Source of the DNA: DASXKD01 sp963734725
Lineage (GTDB): Bacteria > Actinomycetota > Actinomycetes > Streptosporangiales > Streptosporangiaceae
Reading direction: 5' to 3'
DNA: 64,000 nucleotides
Assembly: GCA_963734725.1 (NCBI GenBank)
Contig: CAVTIX010000015.1
Coordinates: 124,001 to 188,000 of the forward strand
In this document: piece after piece, positions 31,470 to 40,960 of the stretch
Position numbering within the stretch: position 1 is the stretch's first letter
Layout of the letters: each line of letters begins with the position of its first letter
Made by a program: the position numbers and the translations under genes
The notes under the pieces: model-generated
Told to the model about the DNA's origin: nothing
What the model saw: only the letters and a program-made list of their open reading frames with translations
The model's database searches: none

Positions 31470-32962
31470 ACCATGCCCTGCGCCGGGTCTCCCTCGCCTG
31501 CCTGGCGATGTTCCTGCTGCTGCTGGTGAACGCCAACTACGTGCAGGGGTTCGAGGCGGGCAAGCTCGCGGACGATCCCGGCAACGGGCGCACGTTCGCC
31601 CAGCAATATCAGTACCAGCGCGGATCGATCATCACCTCGGACAACCAGCCGGTCGCGCAGTCCAAGCACATCTCCGGCGTGTACAGCTTCCGGCGGTACT
31701 ACCCGGCCGGGGCCACATACGCGCCGGTGACCGGGTACGACACCCCGTACAGCAAGACGGGCATCGAGCAGGCGGAGGACAAGCTGCTGGCGGGCACCGA
31801 CCCCCGGCTCGCGGTGCGCAACCTCATCGATCTGGTCACCGGGAAGCCCCGCAAGGGGGCGACGGTGCAGCTCACCATCAACTCGGCCGCACAGAAGGCC
31901 GCCTACCAGGCGTTGAAGGCCACCGGGCTACCCGGCGGCGCCGTCGCTATCGACCCCTCGACGGGCGCCATCCTGGCGCTGGCCTCCTACCCGTCCTTCA
32001 ACCCCAACAAGCTGGCCACGCTCAACGGCAAAGCCCTCAACAAGGCGGACAAGAAGTACCTCAACTCGCCGCAACAGCCGCTGCTGAACCGGGCGATCAA
32101 CGAGACCTTCCCGCCCGGGTCCACATTCAAGATCGTGACCGGCTCGACGGCGTTCTCCAGCGGCAAGTACAACCCGGACAGCCGGTACTACGCGCCCACC
32201 AACCTGAAGCTGCCCGGCACGACGCACCAGCTCATCAACTTCGACAACACGCCGTGCAACGACGGCAGCAACCCGACCGGCAACGGGAAGGTCCCGCTGA
32301 TCTACGCGTTCACCGTGTCCTGCAACACGGTTTTCGGCGGCCTGGGCATGAAGCTCGGCGGCAGCGCCCTGCGCCATCAGGCCAACGCGTTCGGGATGAA
32401 CACCGAACTAAGGATCCCGCTCAAGGTCTCAGCGAGCCAGTACCCGCCCGTTTCCAACCCGGACTACACCGCCTACTCGGCGATCGGCCAGTACAACGAC
32501 ACGGTGACCCCGTTGCAGGAGGCGATGTTCTCGGCGGCGATCGCGAACCGCGGCACGCTGATGCGCCCCTACCTGGTGCAGAAGGTGATCGCCCCGAACC
32601 TGAGCACGCTGGTGATCACCCAGCCCAGCGAGCTGAGGCACACGGTGAGCCCGGCCGTGGCCGGGCAGGTGGGCAGGATGATGGCCGACGTGGTCGCCCA
32701 GCCGTACGGCACCGCGCACAGCATGGTCGCCAACCTCGGCGGCATCACGGTCGCGGGGAAGACGGGAACGGCGCAGAACGGGGCCAACAACACCGGCCTC
32801 GACGACGCCGTGTTCACCGGTTTCGCGCCAGTTGCCAACCCACGGATAGCTGTCGGCGTCGTGGTAAAGGGCGGTGGTCTCGGCGCCGACGCCTCAGCTC
32901 CGGTGGCAGCAGCGATCATCAAGGCATACATGAACTACCTGAACTCGTCGGCAAAGCGATGA
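31466..32962 (+). CDS. pbpA: PbpA: class B penicillin-binding protein (transpeptidase)
   Basis: A 498-residue transpeptidase. An N-terminal membrane anchor (about 8-28) is followed by a dimerisation region. The penicillin-binding domain has the active-site serine in PGSTFKIVTG, the second motif SCNT and the third motif KTGTAQ. It cross-links glycan made by the RodA partner. The start overlaps rodA as ATGA with GAGGGG just upstream. Confidence 0.95.
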   Translation: MNHALRRVSLACLAMFLLLLVNANYVQGFEAGKLADDPGNGRTFAQQYQYQRGSIITSDNQPVAQSKHISGVYSFRRYYPAGATYAPVTGYDTPYSKTGIEQAEDKLLAGTDPRLAVRNLIDLVTGKPRKGATVQLTINSAAQKAAYQALKATGLPGGAVAIDPSTGAILALASYPSFNPNKLATLNGKALNKADKKYLNSPQQPLLNRAINETFPPGSTFKIVTGSTAFSSGKYNPDSRYYAPTNLKLPGTTHQLINFDNTPCNDGSNPTGNGKVPLIYAFTVSCNTVFGGLGMKLGGSALRHQANAFGMNTELRIPLKVSASQYPPVSNPDYTAYSAIGQYNDTVTPLQEAMFSAAIANRGTLMRPYLVQKVIAPNLSTLVITQPSELRHTVSPAVAGQVGRMMADVVAQPYGTAHSMVANLGGITVAGKTGTAQNGANNTGLDDAVFTGFAPVANPRIAVGVVVKGGGLGADASAPVAAAIIKAYMNYLNSSAKR

Positions 32963-33017
32963 ACGCCCCGGACCAGTGGTGGACTACGATCCAGGACGGA
33001 TACGAGAAGTGCGAGAC

Positions 33018-34772
33018 ATGACACAGCCCCGCCTCCTGGGCGGCCGCTACGAACTCGACGGCATCGTCGGGCGTGGCGGCATGGCCGAGGTATATCGGGC
33101 GCGCGATATCCGCCTGGACCGCATCGTCGCAGTGAAGACGCTCCGCGAAGACCTCGCCAGGGACCAGACGTTCCAGGCCAGGTTCCGCCGCGAGGCCCAA
33201 TCCGCCGCCTCGCTGAACAACCCCTCGATCGTCGCGGTCTACGACACCGGTGAGGACGACACCGGCGGGTCGCATATCCCCTACATCGTGATGGAGTACG
33301 TCGACGGCCGCACCCTGCGTGACCTGCTCCGCGAGGACCGGCGGCTGCTGCCAGAACGCGCGCTGGAGATCACCGACGGGGTGCTGCGCGCGCTGGACTA
33401 CAGCCACCGCGCGGGGATCGTCCACCGCGACATCAAGCCCGGCAACGTGATGCTGACCCGCAGCGGCCAGGTCAAGGTGATGGACTTCGGCATCGCCCGC
33501 GCGGTGAGCGACGCCCAGGCCACCATGACGCAGACGGCGCAGGTCATCGGCACGGCACAGTACCTGTCCCCGGAACAGGCCCGGGGCGAGCGGGTGGATG
33601 CCCGCAGCGACCTCTACTCGACCGGTTGCCTGCTTTATGAGCTGCTCACCGGCAGGCCGCCGTTCCTCGGCGACTCCCCGGTCGCGATCGCCTACCAGCA
33701 CGTGCGGGAGAACCCGATCCCGCCGTCGCGGGTGGACCCGGAGGTCCCCCAGTGGGCGGACGCCATCGTGTTGAAGGCGATGGCCAAGGACCCACGGGAC
33801 CGGTATCAGTCCGCGGCGGATATGCGCGCCGACATGCAGCGCGCCCTGCAGGGCATGCCGGTCGCCGCGCCACGCACCGCCGCCTACGGGGCGGCGACGA
33901 CGCAGCGAGTGGGCCCCGGCGCCGCGATGGGCGGGATGCCGACCGGCGCCATGGCCGGCTACGACTACGGCCCGGGCGACGACGGGTACCCGCCAGAGGA
34001 GAAGAAGCGGCGCTGGCTGCCCATCCTCCTGTGGATCTTGGGCGTGCTGCTGGTGCTGGGAGTGGTGGGCGCCGTGGCCTACGCGATCCTCGGCGGCGGC
34101 AGTACCCATTCCGTGCCGCAGGTGGACGGGCAGACGCTCACGCAGGCCGAGCACGAGATCACCCAGGCTGGGCTGAAGTACACGGTGCAGAAGCAGTCGA
34201 GCCCGAACGTCGCAAAGAACATCGTGATCAGGACCAGCCCGGCGAACGGCAACGTCGTGGCCGCGGGCACCACGGTGACGATCTTCGCGTCCAGCGGGCC
34301 GAAGATGGTCGATGTGCCGAACGTCAAGCATCATTCGGTGACGGACGCGGAGAACATCCTGAAGTCCAAGGGATTCATTCCCCAGGAGCAGACGGCGAGC
34401 AACTCGACCGCGCCGCCCAACACCGTGGTCAGGCAGGACCCGTCCCCCGGCGCCTCGGCCAAGTTCGGCAGCACGGTAACGATCTTCGTCTCACCCGGCG
34501 GGTCGCTGGTGCCGGCCGTGGTCGGCGACAACTACCAGGTCGCCCTCGGCAAGATGGGCAACGCCGGGTTCTCCAACATCAACGTGGTCTACGTGGCCAA
34601 CCCGCAGCTCAGCAACGGCACCGTGGTGCAGCAAAACCCGCACGCCGGCCAGCGGGAGCCCGCCGGCACGCAGATCACGCTTACTGTGGTGAAGAACAAG
34701 GCGACGCCCAGTCCGACGCCCAGTCCGACGCCCTCGCCAACGCCCTCGCCTACGCCCAGCCCCGGGCAATGA
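33018..34772 (+). CDS. pknB: PknB: PASTA-domain Ser/Thr protein kinase
   Basis: Receptor kinase of 584 residues. The kinase domain (about 11-275) has the glycine loop GRGGMAEVY, the catalytic HRDIKPGNV, DFGIARAVS and an activation loop with adjacent threonines (ATMTQTAQ). A juxtamembrane linker leads to one helix at about 332-355, then three PASTA repeats (about 362-565) that sense muropeptides, and a (TPSP)n tail. ATG 33018 is used because homologues begin MTQPRLLGGRYEL; an in-frame GTG lies at 32976. The operon lacks pknA, which lies between pbpA and pknB in mycobacteria. Confidence 0.95.
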   Translation: MTQPRLLGGRYELDGIVGRGGMAEVYRARDIRLDRIVAVKTLREDLARDQTFQARFRREAQSAASLNNPSIVAVYDTGEDDTGGSHIPYIVMEYVDGRTLRDLLREDRRLLPERALEITDGVLRALDYSHRAGIVHRDIKPGNVMLTRSGQVKVMDFGIARAVSDAQATMTQTAQVIGTAQYLSPEQARGERVDARSDLYSTGCLLYELLTGRPPFLGDSPVAIAYQHVRENPIPPSRVDPEVPQWADAIVLKAMAKDPRDRYQSAADMRADMQRALQGMPVAAPRTAAYGAATTQRVGPGAAMGGMPTGAMAGYDYGPGDDGYPPEEKKRRWLPILLWILGVLLVLGVVGAVAYAILGGGSTHSVPQVDGQTLTQAEHEITQAGLKYTVQKQSSPNVAKNIVIRTSPANGNVVAAGTTVTIFASSGPKMVDVPNVKHHSVTDAENILKSKGFIPQEQTASNSTAPPNTVVRQDPSPGASAKFGSTVTIFVSPGGSLVPAVVGDNYQVALGKMGNAGFSNINVVYVANPQLSNGTVVQQNPHAGQREPAGTQITLTVVKNKATPSPTPSPTPSPTPSPTPSPGQ

Positions 34773-34791
34773 TTTACCGCAGGAGACGACC

Positions 34792-35037
34792 GTGCCCAAG
34801 TCCCGCGTAAGAAGCAAGGCGGTCTACACGCCGCCGTCCAGGCAACCCAAGTCGAAGGTGAGCCCGCGCTGGCTGGTGCCTACCATGCTCGCGTGCCTGC
34901 TGGTAGGACTGGCATGGATCGCGCTGTACTACATCACCGGCGGCAGCCTGCCCATCGCGGCGCTACAGGCGTGGAACCTCGCAATCGGGTTCGTGCTGAT
35001 CATCGCGGGCGTGGTGCTGTCCACGAAGTGGCGATAA
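34792..35037 (+). CDS. crgA: CrgA cell-division regulator
   Basis: An 81-residue actinobacterial division protein with two membrane helices (about 28-48 and 58-77) after a basic N-terminus beginning MPKSRVRSKAVYTPP. CrgA coordinates FtsZ ring and septal peptidoglycan machinery. GTG 34792 has AGGAG six bases upstream. It follows pknB by 19 bases and is probably cotranscribed with it. Confidence 0.95.
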   Translation: MPKSRVRSKAVYTPPSRQPKSKVSPRWLVPTMLACLLVGLAWIALYYITGGSLPIAALQAWNLAIGFVLIIAGVVLSTKWR

Positions 35038-35050
35038 CCACTCCCGCGCG

Positions 35051-35065
35051 GCCCCGGGCCGGGGC
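35051..35065. terminator. Short bidirectional hairpin between crgA and rhomboid genes
   Basis: GCCCCG-GGC-CGGGGC, a six-base stem in the 31-base gap between convergent genes. It is short but entirely G:C. Confidence 0.4.
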
Positions 35066-35068
35066 AGC

Positions 35069-35971
35069 TCAGCCCGGGCCTGAGGTGATGAGCTGGTGGT
35101 TGCGGGTGAGCACCGCGACGACCAGGACGGCTGCCACCAAGACGGTCGCGCCGATCTGCACCAGGGCCCGGTGGTTGCGCGGCGCGTAGGCGTACGCGGC
35201 GGTGAGCAGCCCGCCGGTGATCAGCCCGCCCACGTGAGCCTGCCAGGCGATGCCCGCGACGGCGAAGCTGATGACGAGGTTGACCACGATCAGGAACACG
35301 ATCGACCGGGAGTCCACGCGCAGCCGCCGGGCCACCACAAACCAGGCCCCGAACAGCCCGAAGACGGCGCCGGACGCGCCCAGGCCCAGTTCGTTGACGG
35401 GGGCCAGCAGGTAGAACATGACCGCGCCGCCGAGCGCGCTGAACAGGTACACCGAGAGGAATCGCACCCGGCCCAGCAGGCGCTCCAAGGCGGGCCCGAC
35501 CAGTATCAGCGCCCACATGTTGAAGATGATGTGCAGCGGGCCGAACCCGCCGAACCCCTGCTCGTGCAGGAACGCGGAGGTGAGCAGCCGGTACTCCTGG
35601 CCCTGGGCCACCCCGATCACCGCGTGGACCTTGGGGTCGTAGGCGCTGCCGATCAGCGCCAGGTAGTCCACGACCTTCGGGTAGGCCCACTCGACCAGGT
35701 AAAACGCAACGTTGAGGGCAACAAGGGTCCAGGTGACGATCGCGCCGGACACCGCGCGGCCGCCGAAGACCCCGGCGGGCTGGCGGACGGCCCGGCCGCC
35801 TTCCCTGACGCATTCCACGCACTGCTGGCCGACCGGCGCCGATCTCAGGCATTCGGGGCAGGCCGGCCGGCCGCATCTGGTGCAGGACAGGTAGGTTTCC
35901 CGTCCCGCATGCCGGTAACAGGTGGGCACACCCGAGCCGCTCCCGGCGTCGGGGGCTTGCTGGGTGGCCAT
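35069..35971 (-). CDS. Rhomboid-family intramembrane serine protease with B-box-like zinc finger
   Basis: A 300-residue protein. The N-terminus has a zinc-binding cluster, CYRHAGRETYLSCTRCGRPAC (about 18-38), and a further CVEC. The rhomboid core follows, with six or seven helices. The catalytic Ser200 is in GLGASGAVFG and His246 in WQAHVGGL; the oxyanion-side motif HIIFNMWAL is present. It cleaves membrane proteins within the bilayer; substrates are unknown. The stop of ppiA precedes its start by three bases on the same strand. Confidence 0.92.
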   Translation of the reverse strand: MATQQAPDAGSGSGVPTCYRHAGRETYLSCTRCGRPACPECLRSAPVGQQCVECVREGGRAVRQPAGVFGGRAVSGAIVTWTLVALNVAFYLVEWAYPKVVDYLALIGSAYDPKVHAVIGVAQGQEYRLLTSAFLHEQGFGGFGPLHIIFNMWALILVGPALERLLGRVRFLSVYLFSALGGAVMFYLLAPVNELGLGASGAVFGLFGAWFVVARRLRVDSRSIVFLIVVNLVISFAVAGIAWQAHVGGLITGGLLTAAYAYAPRNHRALVQIGATVLVAAVLVVAVLTRNHQLITSGPG

Positions 35972-35974
35972 GGG

Positions 35975-36514
35975 CTATTCCGTAGGTCCCTGGCTGTCGT
36001 CGCCGGTGATCTCCACCGACTCGATCACCACGTCGGTCGCGGGGCGGTCCCGTGCGTCGGTCCGGACGCTGCTGATCTTGTCTACGACATCGCTGCCTTC
36101 GACGACTTCCCCGAAGATCGTGTGCTTGGCGGTCAGCCACGGGGTGGGCGCCGTGGTGATGAAGAACTGCGAGCCGTTGGTGCCCGGCCCGGCGTTCGCC
36201 ATGGCCAGCAGGTACGGGCGGTTGAAGGTCAGGTCGGGGTGGAACTCGTCGGCGAACTTGTAACCGGGGCCGCCGGTGCCGGTGCCGAGCGGGTCCCCGC
36301 CCTGGATCATGAATCCGGGAATCACCCGGTGGAAGATCGTCCCGTCGTAGAGCCTGTCCTTCGAGGCGCGCCCGGTCCGCGGGTCGGTCCACTCGCGGGC
36401 GCCCTCCGCCAGTTCGACAAAGTTGCGAACCGTCTTGGGAGCATGGTCGGGATAGAGCCGCAGGACTATGTCGCCCTGATTGGTCCGCAAGGCTGCGGTA
36501 AGCGTATTGGTCAT
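35975..36514 (-). CDS. ppiA: Cyclophilin-type peptidyl-prolyl isomerase
   Basis: A 179-residue cytosolic cyclophilin with the catalytic Arg in IFHRVIPGFMIQGGD, then GTNGSQFFIT and KHTIFGEVVEGSDVVD. It catalyses proline cis-trans isomerisation. ATG 36514 (MTNTLTAALRTNQGD) is chosen because family members begin there, although the frame is open to 36604. It is followed closely by the rhomboid gene, probably in one operon. The ppiA-crgA neighbourhood is conserved in mycobacteria near oriC. Confidence 0.94.
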   Translation of the reverse strand: MTNTLTAALRTNQGDIVLRLYPDHAPKTVRNFVELAEGAREWTDPRTGRASKDRLYDGTIFHRVIPGFMIQGGDPLGTGTGGPGYKFADEFHPDLTFNRPYLLAMANAGPGTNGSQFFITTAPTPWLTAKHTIFGEVVEGSDVVDKISSVRTDARDRPATDVVIESVEITGDDSQGPTE

Positions 36515-36657
36515 GGCTGAAATCCTGGCACGGCTTGGGGACCTGCCAGGGGCAGACCCTTTCATGAGCACGTCAGCATGGGCGTGGCCCGAGCATACCC
36601 GCATGCCGCGACCGCGCTGCGCGCGGTGGTGTCAGCCACCTAGGGCACAATGCGGTT

Positions 36658-38394
36658 GTGCTGCTGCGTGAGCTGGTCCAGACGTCGGAGGCGGTCGCCG
36701 CCACCTCCGGGCGCACCGCGAAGGTAACCGAGATCGCGGGCCTGTTGCGCCGGGCCAGCGCCGGTGAGGTACCGGCCGTGGTCGCTTTCCTGTCCGGGGA
36801 CCTGCTGCAGCGCCAGATCGGCGTGGGGTACGCGTCGCTGGGCGAACTGCTCCGGCTGGCGCCCTCCGGGCAGCCGCCGGCCGGGCCGTGGGCGCGGCTC
36901 GCCCCGGGGCAGGCCCCGGCGGCCGGGGCTCCTGCCGCCGGGGATCCAATCGCTGGAACGGCGCCCGGGGAGGCGGCCGGCGAGGGCCCGGTCACCGTGG
37001 CCGGGACCGGCGCCGTGTTCGAGGCGGTCGGCCGGGTCGCCGGCGCGGGCGCGCAGGCCGAGCGCAGGCGGTTGCTGGCTGGCCTGTTCGGGCGCGCCAC
37101 ACAGACCGAACGCGAGTTCCTGGTCCGGCTGCTCGCCGGTGAGCTGCACCAGGGGGCGCTGGAAGGGGTGATGACCGAGGCCGTGGCCCGCGCGGCGGGC
37201 GTGCCCGCCGCGGAGGTCCGCCGCGCTCACCTGCTGGCCGGGTCGCTGCCGCTGGTCGCCCAGGCGGCGCTGGCCGCGGCCTGGCCAGCCACGGACACAG
37301 AGCCCGACTCCGGCGCCGCGCAGGCCGCGCTGCGGGCGTTCGGCCTGAAAGTGGGCCGGCCGCTGCGGCCGATGCTGGCGTCCTCGGCGGCCACCGTCGC
37401 CGACGCATTCGCCCGGCTGTCGCCCGCGATCGTGGAATGGAAGATCGACGGCATCCGGATCCAGGTCCACCGGGTCGGCGCCGACGTCGCCGTGTTCACC
37501 AGGACGCTCGACGACATCACCATCAGGGTCCCCGAGATCACCGAGGCGGTGCTGGCGCTGGACGTGCGGGACGCGGTGTTCGACGGGGAGGCGGTGGCAC
37601 TGGCCCCGGACGGCCGCCCGCGCCCGTTCCAGGTCACCGCGAGCCGCACCGGCAGCCACATGGACGTGGCGCGCCAGCGGGCGGACACCCCGCTGACCCC
37701 GTTCTTCTTCGACCTCCTGCACCTGGACGGGGCAGACCTGATCGACGAGCCCGCCCACGTCAGGCACGCCAGGCTGGCGGCGGTGATGCCCGCGCGCCTG
37801 CTGGTCCCGCGCCTGGTCACCGGGGACGCCGCCGCCGCCAGCGAGTTCTTCGCCGACGCGGTCGCGCGCGGCCACGAGGGCGTGGTGGTCAAGGCGCCGG
37901 ACAGCCGGTACGCGGCCGGGCGGCGGGGCAGCGAGTGGATCAAGGTGAAGCCGCGGCACACGCTCGACCTGGTGATACTGGCCGCCGAGTGGGGCCACGG
38001 CCGGCGCCGCGGATGGCTGTCCAACCTCCACCTGGGCGCGCGGGACCCGGACACCGGCGGCCTGGTCATGCTGGGCAAGACGTTCAAGGGGCTCACCGAC
38101 GAGATGCTCACCTGGCAGACGAACCGGCTGCTGGAACTGGCCGATCCGCCCGGGTCGGGCCCGGGCGGGGATCGCAAGGACGCCTACGGCGTGCTGCGGG
38201 TGCGGCCGGAACTGGTGGTGGAGATCGCATTCGATGGGGTCCAGGCCAGCCCGCGCTATCCGGGCGGCGTGGCGCTGCGTTTTGCCCGGGTGCTGCGGCA
38301 CCGGCCGGACAAGCCCGCGGCGGAGGCGGACACCATCGGCTCGGTGCTCGCGCTCTGGACCGGCGACGACGCCGGGCAGCCCGCGCCGGAGTAG
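36658..38394 (+). CDS. ATP-dependent DNA ligase (LigB-like)
   Basis: A 578-residue ligase. An N-terminal DNA-binding domain (about 1-220) contains an Ala/Gly-rich insertion near residues 75-115. In the adenylation domain the motif I lysine is Lys262 in EWKIDGIRIQ; motif III is FFFDLLHLDG, motif IV EGVVVKAP and motif V WIKVKP. A C-terminal OB fold follows. Such ligases act in repair beside the NAD-dependent LigA. GTG 36658 is the first codon of the conserved VLLRELV start. It converges on the Nudix gene with a four-base gap. Confidence 0.92.
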   Translation: MLLRELVQTSEAVAATSGRTAKVTEIAGLLRRASAGEVPAVVAFLSGDLLQRQIGVGYASLGELLRLAPSGQPPAGPWARLAPGQAPAAGAPAAGDPIAGTAPGEAAGEGPVTVAGTGAVFEAVGRVAGAGAQAERRRLLAGLFGRATQTEREFLVRLLAGELHQGALEGVMTEAVARAAGVPAAEVRRAHLLAGSLPLVAQAALAAAWPATDTEPDSGAAQAALRAFGLKVGRPLRPMLASSAATVADAFARLSPAIVEWKIDGIRIQVHRVGADVAVFTRTLDDITIRVPEITEAVLALDVRDAVFDGEAVALAPDGRPRPFQVTASRTGSHMDVARQRADTPLTPFFFDLLHLDGADLIDEPAHVRHARLAAVMPARLLVPRLVTGDAAAASEFFADAVARGHEGVVVKAPDSRYAAGRRGSEWIKVKPRHTLDLVILAAEWGHGRRRGWLSNLHLGARDPDTGGLVMLGKTFKGLTDEMLTWQTNRLLELADPPGSGPGGDRKDAYGVLRVRPELVVEIAFDGVQASPRYPGGVALRFARVLRHRPDKPAAEADTIGSVLALWTGDDAGQPAPE

Positions 38395-38398
38395 CGGG

Positions 38399-38932
38399 TC
38401 AGGCCTGGCTGAGCCCCGCGATCAGCGCCTCGGCGGCGCCGGCGGTGTCCGCGCCGTTCGCCAGGCCGGCCAGCAGCGCCAGCGCGAGCACCCTGGCGTC
38501 GTCGAACATGTCCAGGCCGGCGAGATCCCCGGGGGCGTACCAGCCGAACGGGTGCGCCGCCGCGCCGGGCGCCCGGCCCGGCGCCGCGCCGTCGGCCAGG
38601 GCGACATACAAGTGATCAACGTGGACGTGTGCCACGTCGAGGTGATTGTCGGCCGGGACCTGGTATTCGGCGATCCACCAGGGCGGAGCGACCCGCCGGG
38701 CCCGATAGCCGGACGGCGCCGGCGCGGCGGGCGGGCTGACCAGCGTGACAGCCAGGCCGGTCTCCTCCGCCACCTCGCGCACGGCGGCCTCGGCCGGGGA
38801 CTCCTCCGGCTCGACATGACCGCCCGGAATCATCATCCGGCGGAACCGCGGATGCTGGATCAGCCCGATCCGCCAGCCACCAGGCAGCCGCCGGAACACG
38901 AAGACGCTCGACGTCTGGTGCTTCAGAGTCAC
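38399..38932 (-). CDS. Nudix hydrolase
   Basis: A 177-residue Nudix enzyme. The Nudix box GGHVEPEESPAEAAVREVAEETG matches GX5EX7REUXEEXGU and supplies the metal-binding glutamates. The protein opens with TLKHQTSSVFVFRR, typical of the fold. The substrate, a nucleoside diphosphate derivative, cannot be fixed. It is preceded on the same strand by the monooxygenase gene ending at 38957. Confidence 0.9.
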   Translation of the reverse strand: MTLKHQTSSVFVFRRLPGGWRIGLIQHPRFRRMMIPGGHVEPEESPAEAAVREVAEETGLAVTLVSPPAAPAPSGYRARRVAPPWWIAEYQVPADNHLDVAHVHVDHLYVALADGAAPGRAPGAAAHPFGWYAPGDLAGLDMFDDARVLALALLAGLANGADTAGAAEALIAGLSQA

Positions 38933-38956
38933 CCGCCCATCCTGGCAGGGCGCGGT

Positions 38957-40801
38957 CTAGGTGATGGCGTCAGCGGCTGGCGGCCGACGCCGGATCAGTT
39001 CGTACTCGGCCGGATCCACGCGGCGGGTAGCCCGCCGGAACCCGATCGTCGATCCCGGCCACAGGGTCGGGTTGCGCCCGGCGGCGTTGAGATACCAGCT
39101 CACGCAGCCGCCGGTGGTCCACACCGTGGACGCCATCCGCCGCTCGACGTCGTCGCACCAGCGCTGCTGCGCGCCGGGCCGGGGGTCCATGGCGGCGGCG
39201 CCGGTCCGGTCCAGGGCGCCGAGGTAGTCGAGGATGTAGTTGAGCTGGGATTCGATCATGTAGATCATCGAGTTGTGGCCGAGGCCGGTGTTCGGCCCGA
39301 TGACCATGCACAGGTTCGGGAAACCCGCGATCGTGGTGCCGCGCAGCGCGCGCATGTCACCGGCCCAGGACTGGGCCAGGCTCATCCCGTCCGCCCGGTA
39401 GATGCGGTCGGCGATGGGCGCGTCCACCGCGTGGAACCCGGTGGCCAAGATGATCGCGTCCACCTCGCGGGAGGCGCCGTCCTTCGCGGTCAGCGTGTTG
39501 CCGTCCACCTTGGCCAGCCCGGACGCGACCACCTGCACGTTGGGCTCACGCAGCGCGGGGTAGAAGTCGCTGGAGATCAGGATCCGCTTGCAGCCCATCA
39601 CGTAGTCCGGGGTCAGCTTGGCCCGCAGGCCGGGATCGGGGATCGAGCGGGCCAGGTTCCGCAGCGCCATCCGCTGCGCGGCCTTCAAGATCGCCGGGCG
39701 CTTGGTGAACCCGCCCACCAGCGATTCACGGGAGGCGTAGATGCCCAGGCGGGCCAGCCGCTGTACCGCCGGGACCTGCCGGTACAGCCGCTTCTCGAAC
39801 TCGGAGATCGTGCGGTCGCGGCGCGGCACGACCCAGGCGGGCGTGCGCTGGAACAGCACCAGGCGCTGCACCACCGGCTGGATCTCCGGCACGATCTGGA
39901 TCGAGGAGGCCCCGGTCCCCACCACGGCTACCCGCTTCCCGGCCAGGTCGAAATCGTGGTCCCACCGGGCGGAATGGAAGACCGGACCGGAGAAGTCGGC
40001 CAGCCCGGGCACGTCGGGCAGGGACGGCTCGGACAGCGGGCCCGCGGCGCAGATGAGCACGTCGGCGGTGAGTTCGCCGCGGCTGGTCTGCAGCCGCCAG
40101 CGGGCCTCCCCGGCCGCCCAGTCCGCCCGGCTCAGCTCGGTGCCGAAGGCCAGGTGGCGGCGCAGGCGGTACCGGTCGGTGACATCCTCCAGGTAGCGCC
40201 AGATCTCCGGCTGCCGGGAGAAACTGTGTGACCAGTCCGGGTTGGGCGCGAACGAGAACGAGTACAGGTGCGACGGGATGTCGCAGGCACAGCCGGGATA
40301 GGTGTTGTCGCGCCAGGTGCCGCCGACCGAGCCGGCCCGTTCCAGGATGACAAAGTCGGCCACACCGGCCCCGCGCAGCCGGATGCCCGCGCCGATGCCG
40401 CCGAGGCCGGCGCCGATGATGGCCACGCGCACATGGCCCGGCAGCGGCGCCGGGGCGGCCGGCCCGGCGGCGTCCTGCTGGCCGGCGCCCGGGCCAGCGC
40501 CGGCGTCCGCAGTGCGGAAGGGCGGGGTGGAGATGCCGGTGACGCGGTACCGCCGCGAGGGATCCGGCTCGGAAAGCTCGCACGGCGCGGACCCTTCCGC
40601 GGTCGTCAGCACCCCGGTTGCCTTGCCGGAACCGAGCGCGCCATCGAGCGCTTGATGGGCTGAAATGCGGCCATACCAGTGATAGCGGCCATCGATGGGC
40701 TGGAAGTGGCCCCGCAATCGCACCTGCACGTCGAACCGCGATCCGCCGACCTCCACCACGGCGGTTCCCTCGTAGCCGTCTGTGCCGCCGAGCCCGGCCA
40801 T
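38957..40801 (-). CDS. Flavin-containing monooxygenase (Baeyer-Villiger type) with N-terminal DUF4873-like domain
   Basis: A 614-residue enzyme. Residues 1-95 (GYEGTAVVEVGGSRFDVQVRL...) look like the DUF4873 domain found with such monooxygenases. The FAD site GAGLGGIGAG is at about 130 and the NADPH site GTGASSIQI near 300. The Baeyer-Villiger fingerprint FSGPVFHSARWDHD lies between them. It would insert oxygen into a ketone or oxidise a heteroatom. ATG 40801 follows GGAGG by four bases. It lies downstream of a TetR gene and near an AurF-like oxygenase, suggesting one regulated oxidative unit. Confidence 0.9.
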   Translation of the reverse strand: MAGLGGTDGYEGTAVVEVGGSRFDVQVRLRGHFQPIDGRYHWYGRISAHQALDGALGSGKATGVLTTAEGSAPCELSEPDPSRRYRVTGISTPPFRTADAGAGPGAGQQDAAGPAAPAPLPGHVRVAIIGAGLGGIGAGIRLRGAGVADFVILERAGSVGGTWRDNTYPGCACDIPSHLYSFSFAPNPDWSHSFSRQPEIWRYLEDVTDRYRLRRHLAFGTELSRADWAAGEARWRLQTSRGELTADVLICAAGPLSEPSLPDVPGLADFSGPVFHSARWDHDFDLAGKRVAVVGTGASSIQIVPEIQPVVQRLVLFQRTPAWVVPRRDRTISEFEKRLYRQVPAVQRLARLGIYASRESLVGGFTKRPAILKAAQRMALRNLARSIPDPGLRAKLTPDYVMGCKRILISSDFYPALREPNVQVVASGLAKVDGNTLTAKDGASREVDAIILATGFHAVDAPIADRIYRADGMSLAQSWAGDMRALRGTTIAGFPNLCMVIGPNTGLGHNSMIYMIESQLNYILDYLGALDRTGAAAMDPRPGAQQRWCDDVERRMASTVWTTGGCVSWYLNAAGRNPTLWPGSTIGFRRATRRVDPAEYELIRRRPPAADAIT

Positions 40802-40834
40802 CTGGCCTCCTTCGCTGATCGCGCCGCTCTGGTC

Positions 40835-40945
40835 TGCCGCCCCGCCGGTTAGCCGCCCCCGCTGGCTGCTACACCGCCGGCTGCCGCCCCAGCGGGTTTG
40901 CCGGCCTCCGCCGGTTTGCCACCCCGCCGGCTTGCCGCCTGGCCG
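40835..40945. repeat. Imperfect GC-rich repeats between the TetR and monooxygenase genes
   Basis: Several diverged copies of a word like CCGCCGGYTTGCC fill this spacer (for example near 40847, 40876, 40910 and 40929). Spacing is irregular. It could affect readthrough from the TetR gene into the monooxygenase gene. Confidence 0.4.
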
Positions 40946-40960
40946 CGGTCAGAGGGCTGA

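Noticed and set aside
34700..34770. CCCAGTCCGACG-type repeats at the end of pknB as a separate repeat element
   Set aside because: They encode the (TPSP)n tail common at the C-terminus of extracellular PASTA regions and are simple coding repeats.
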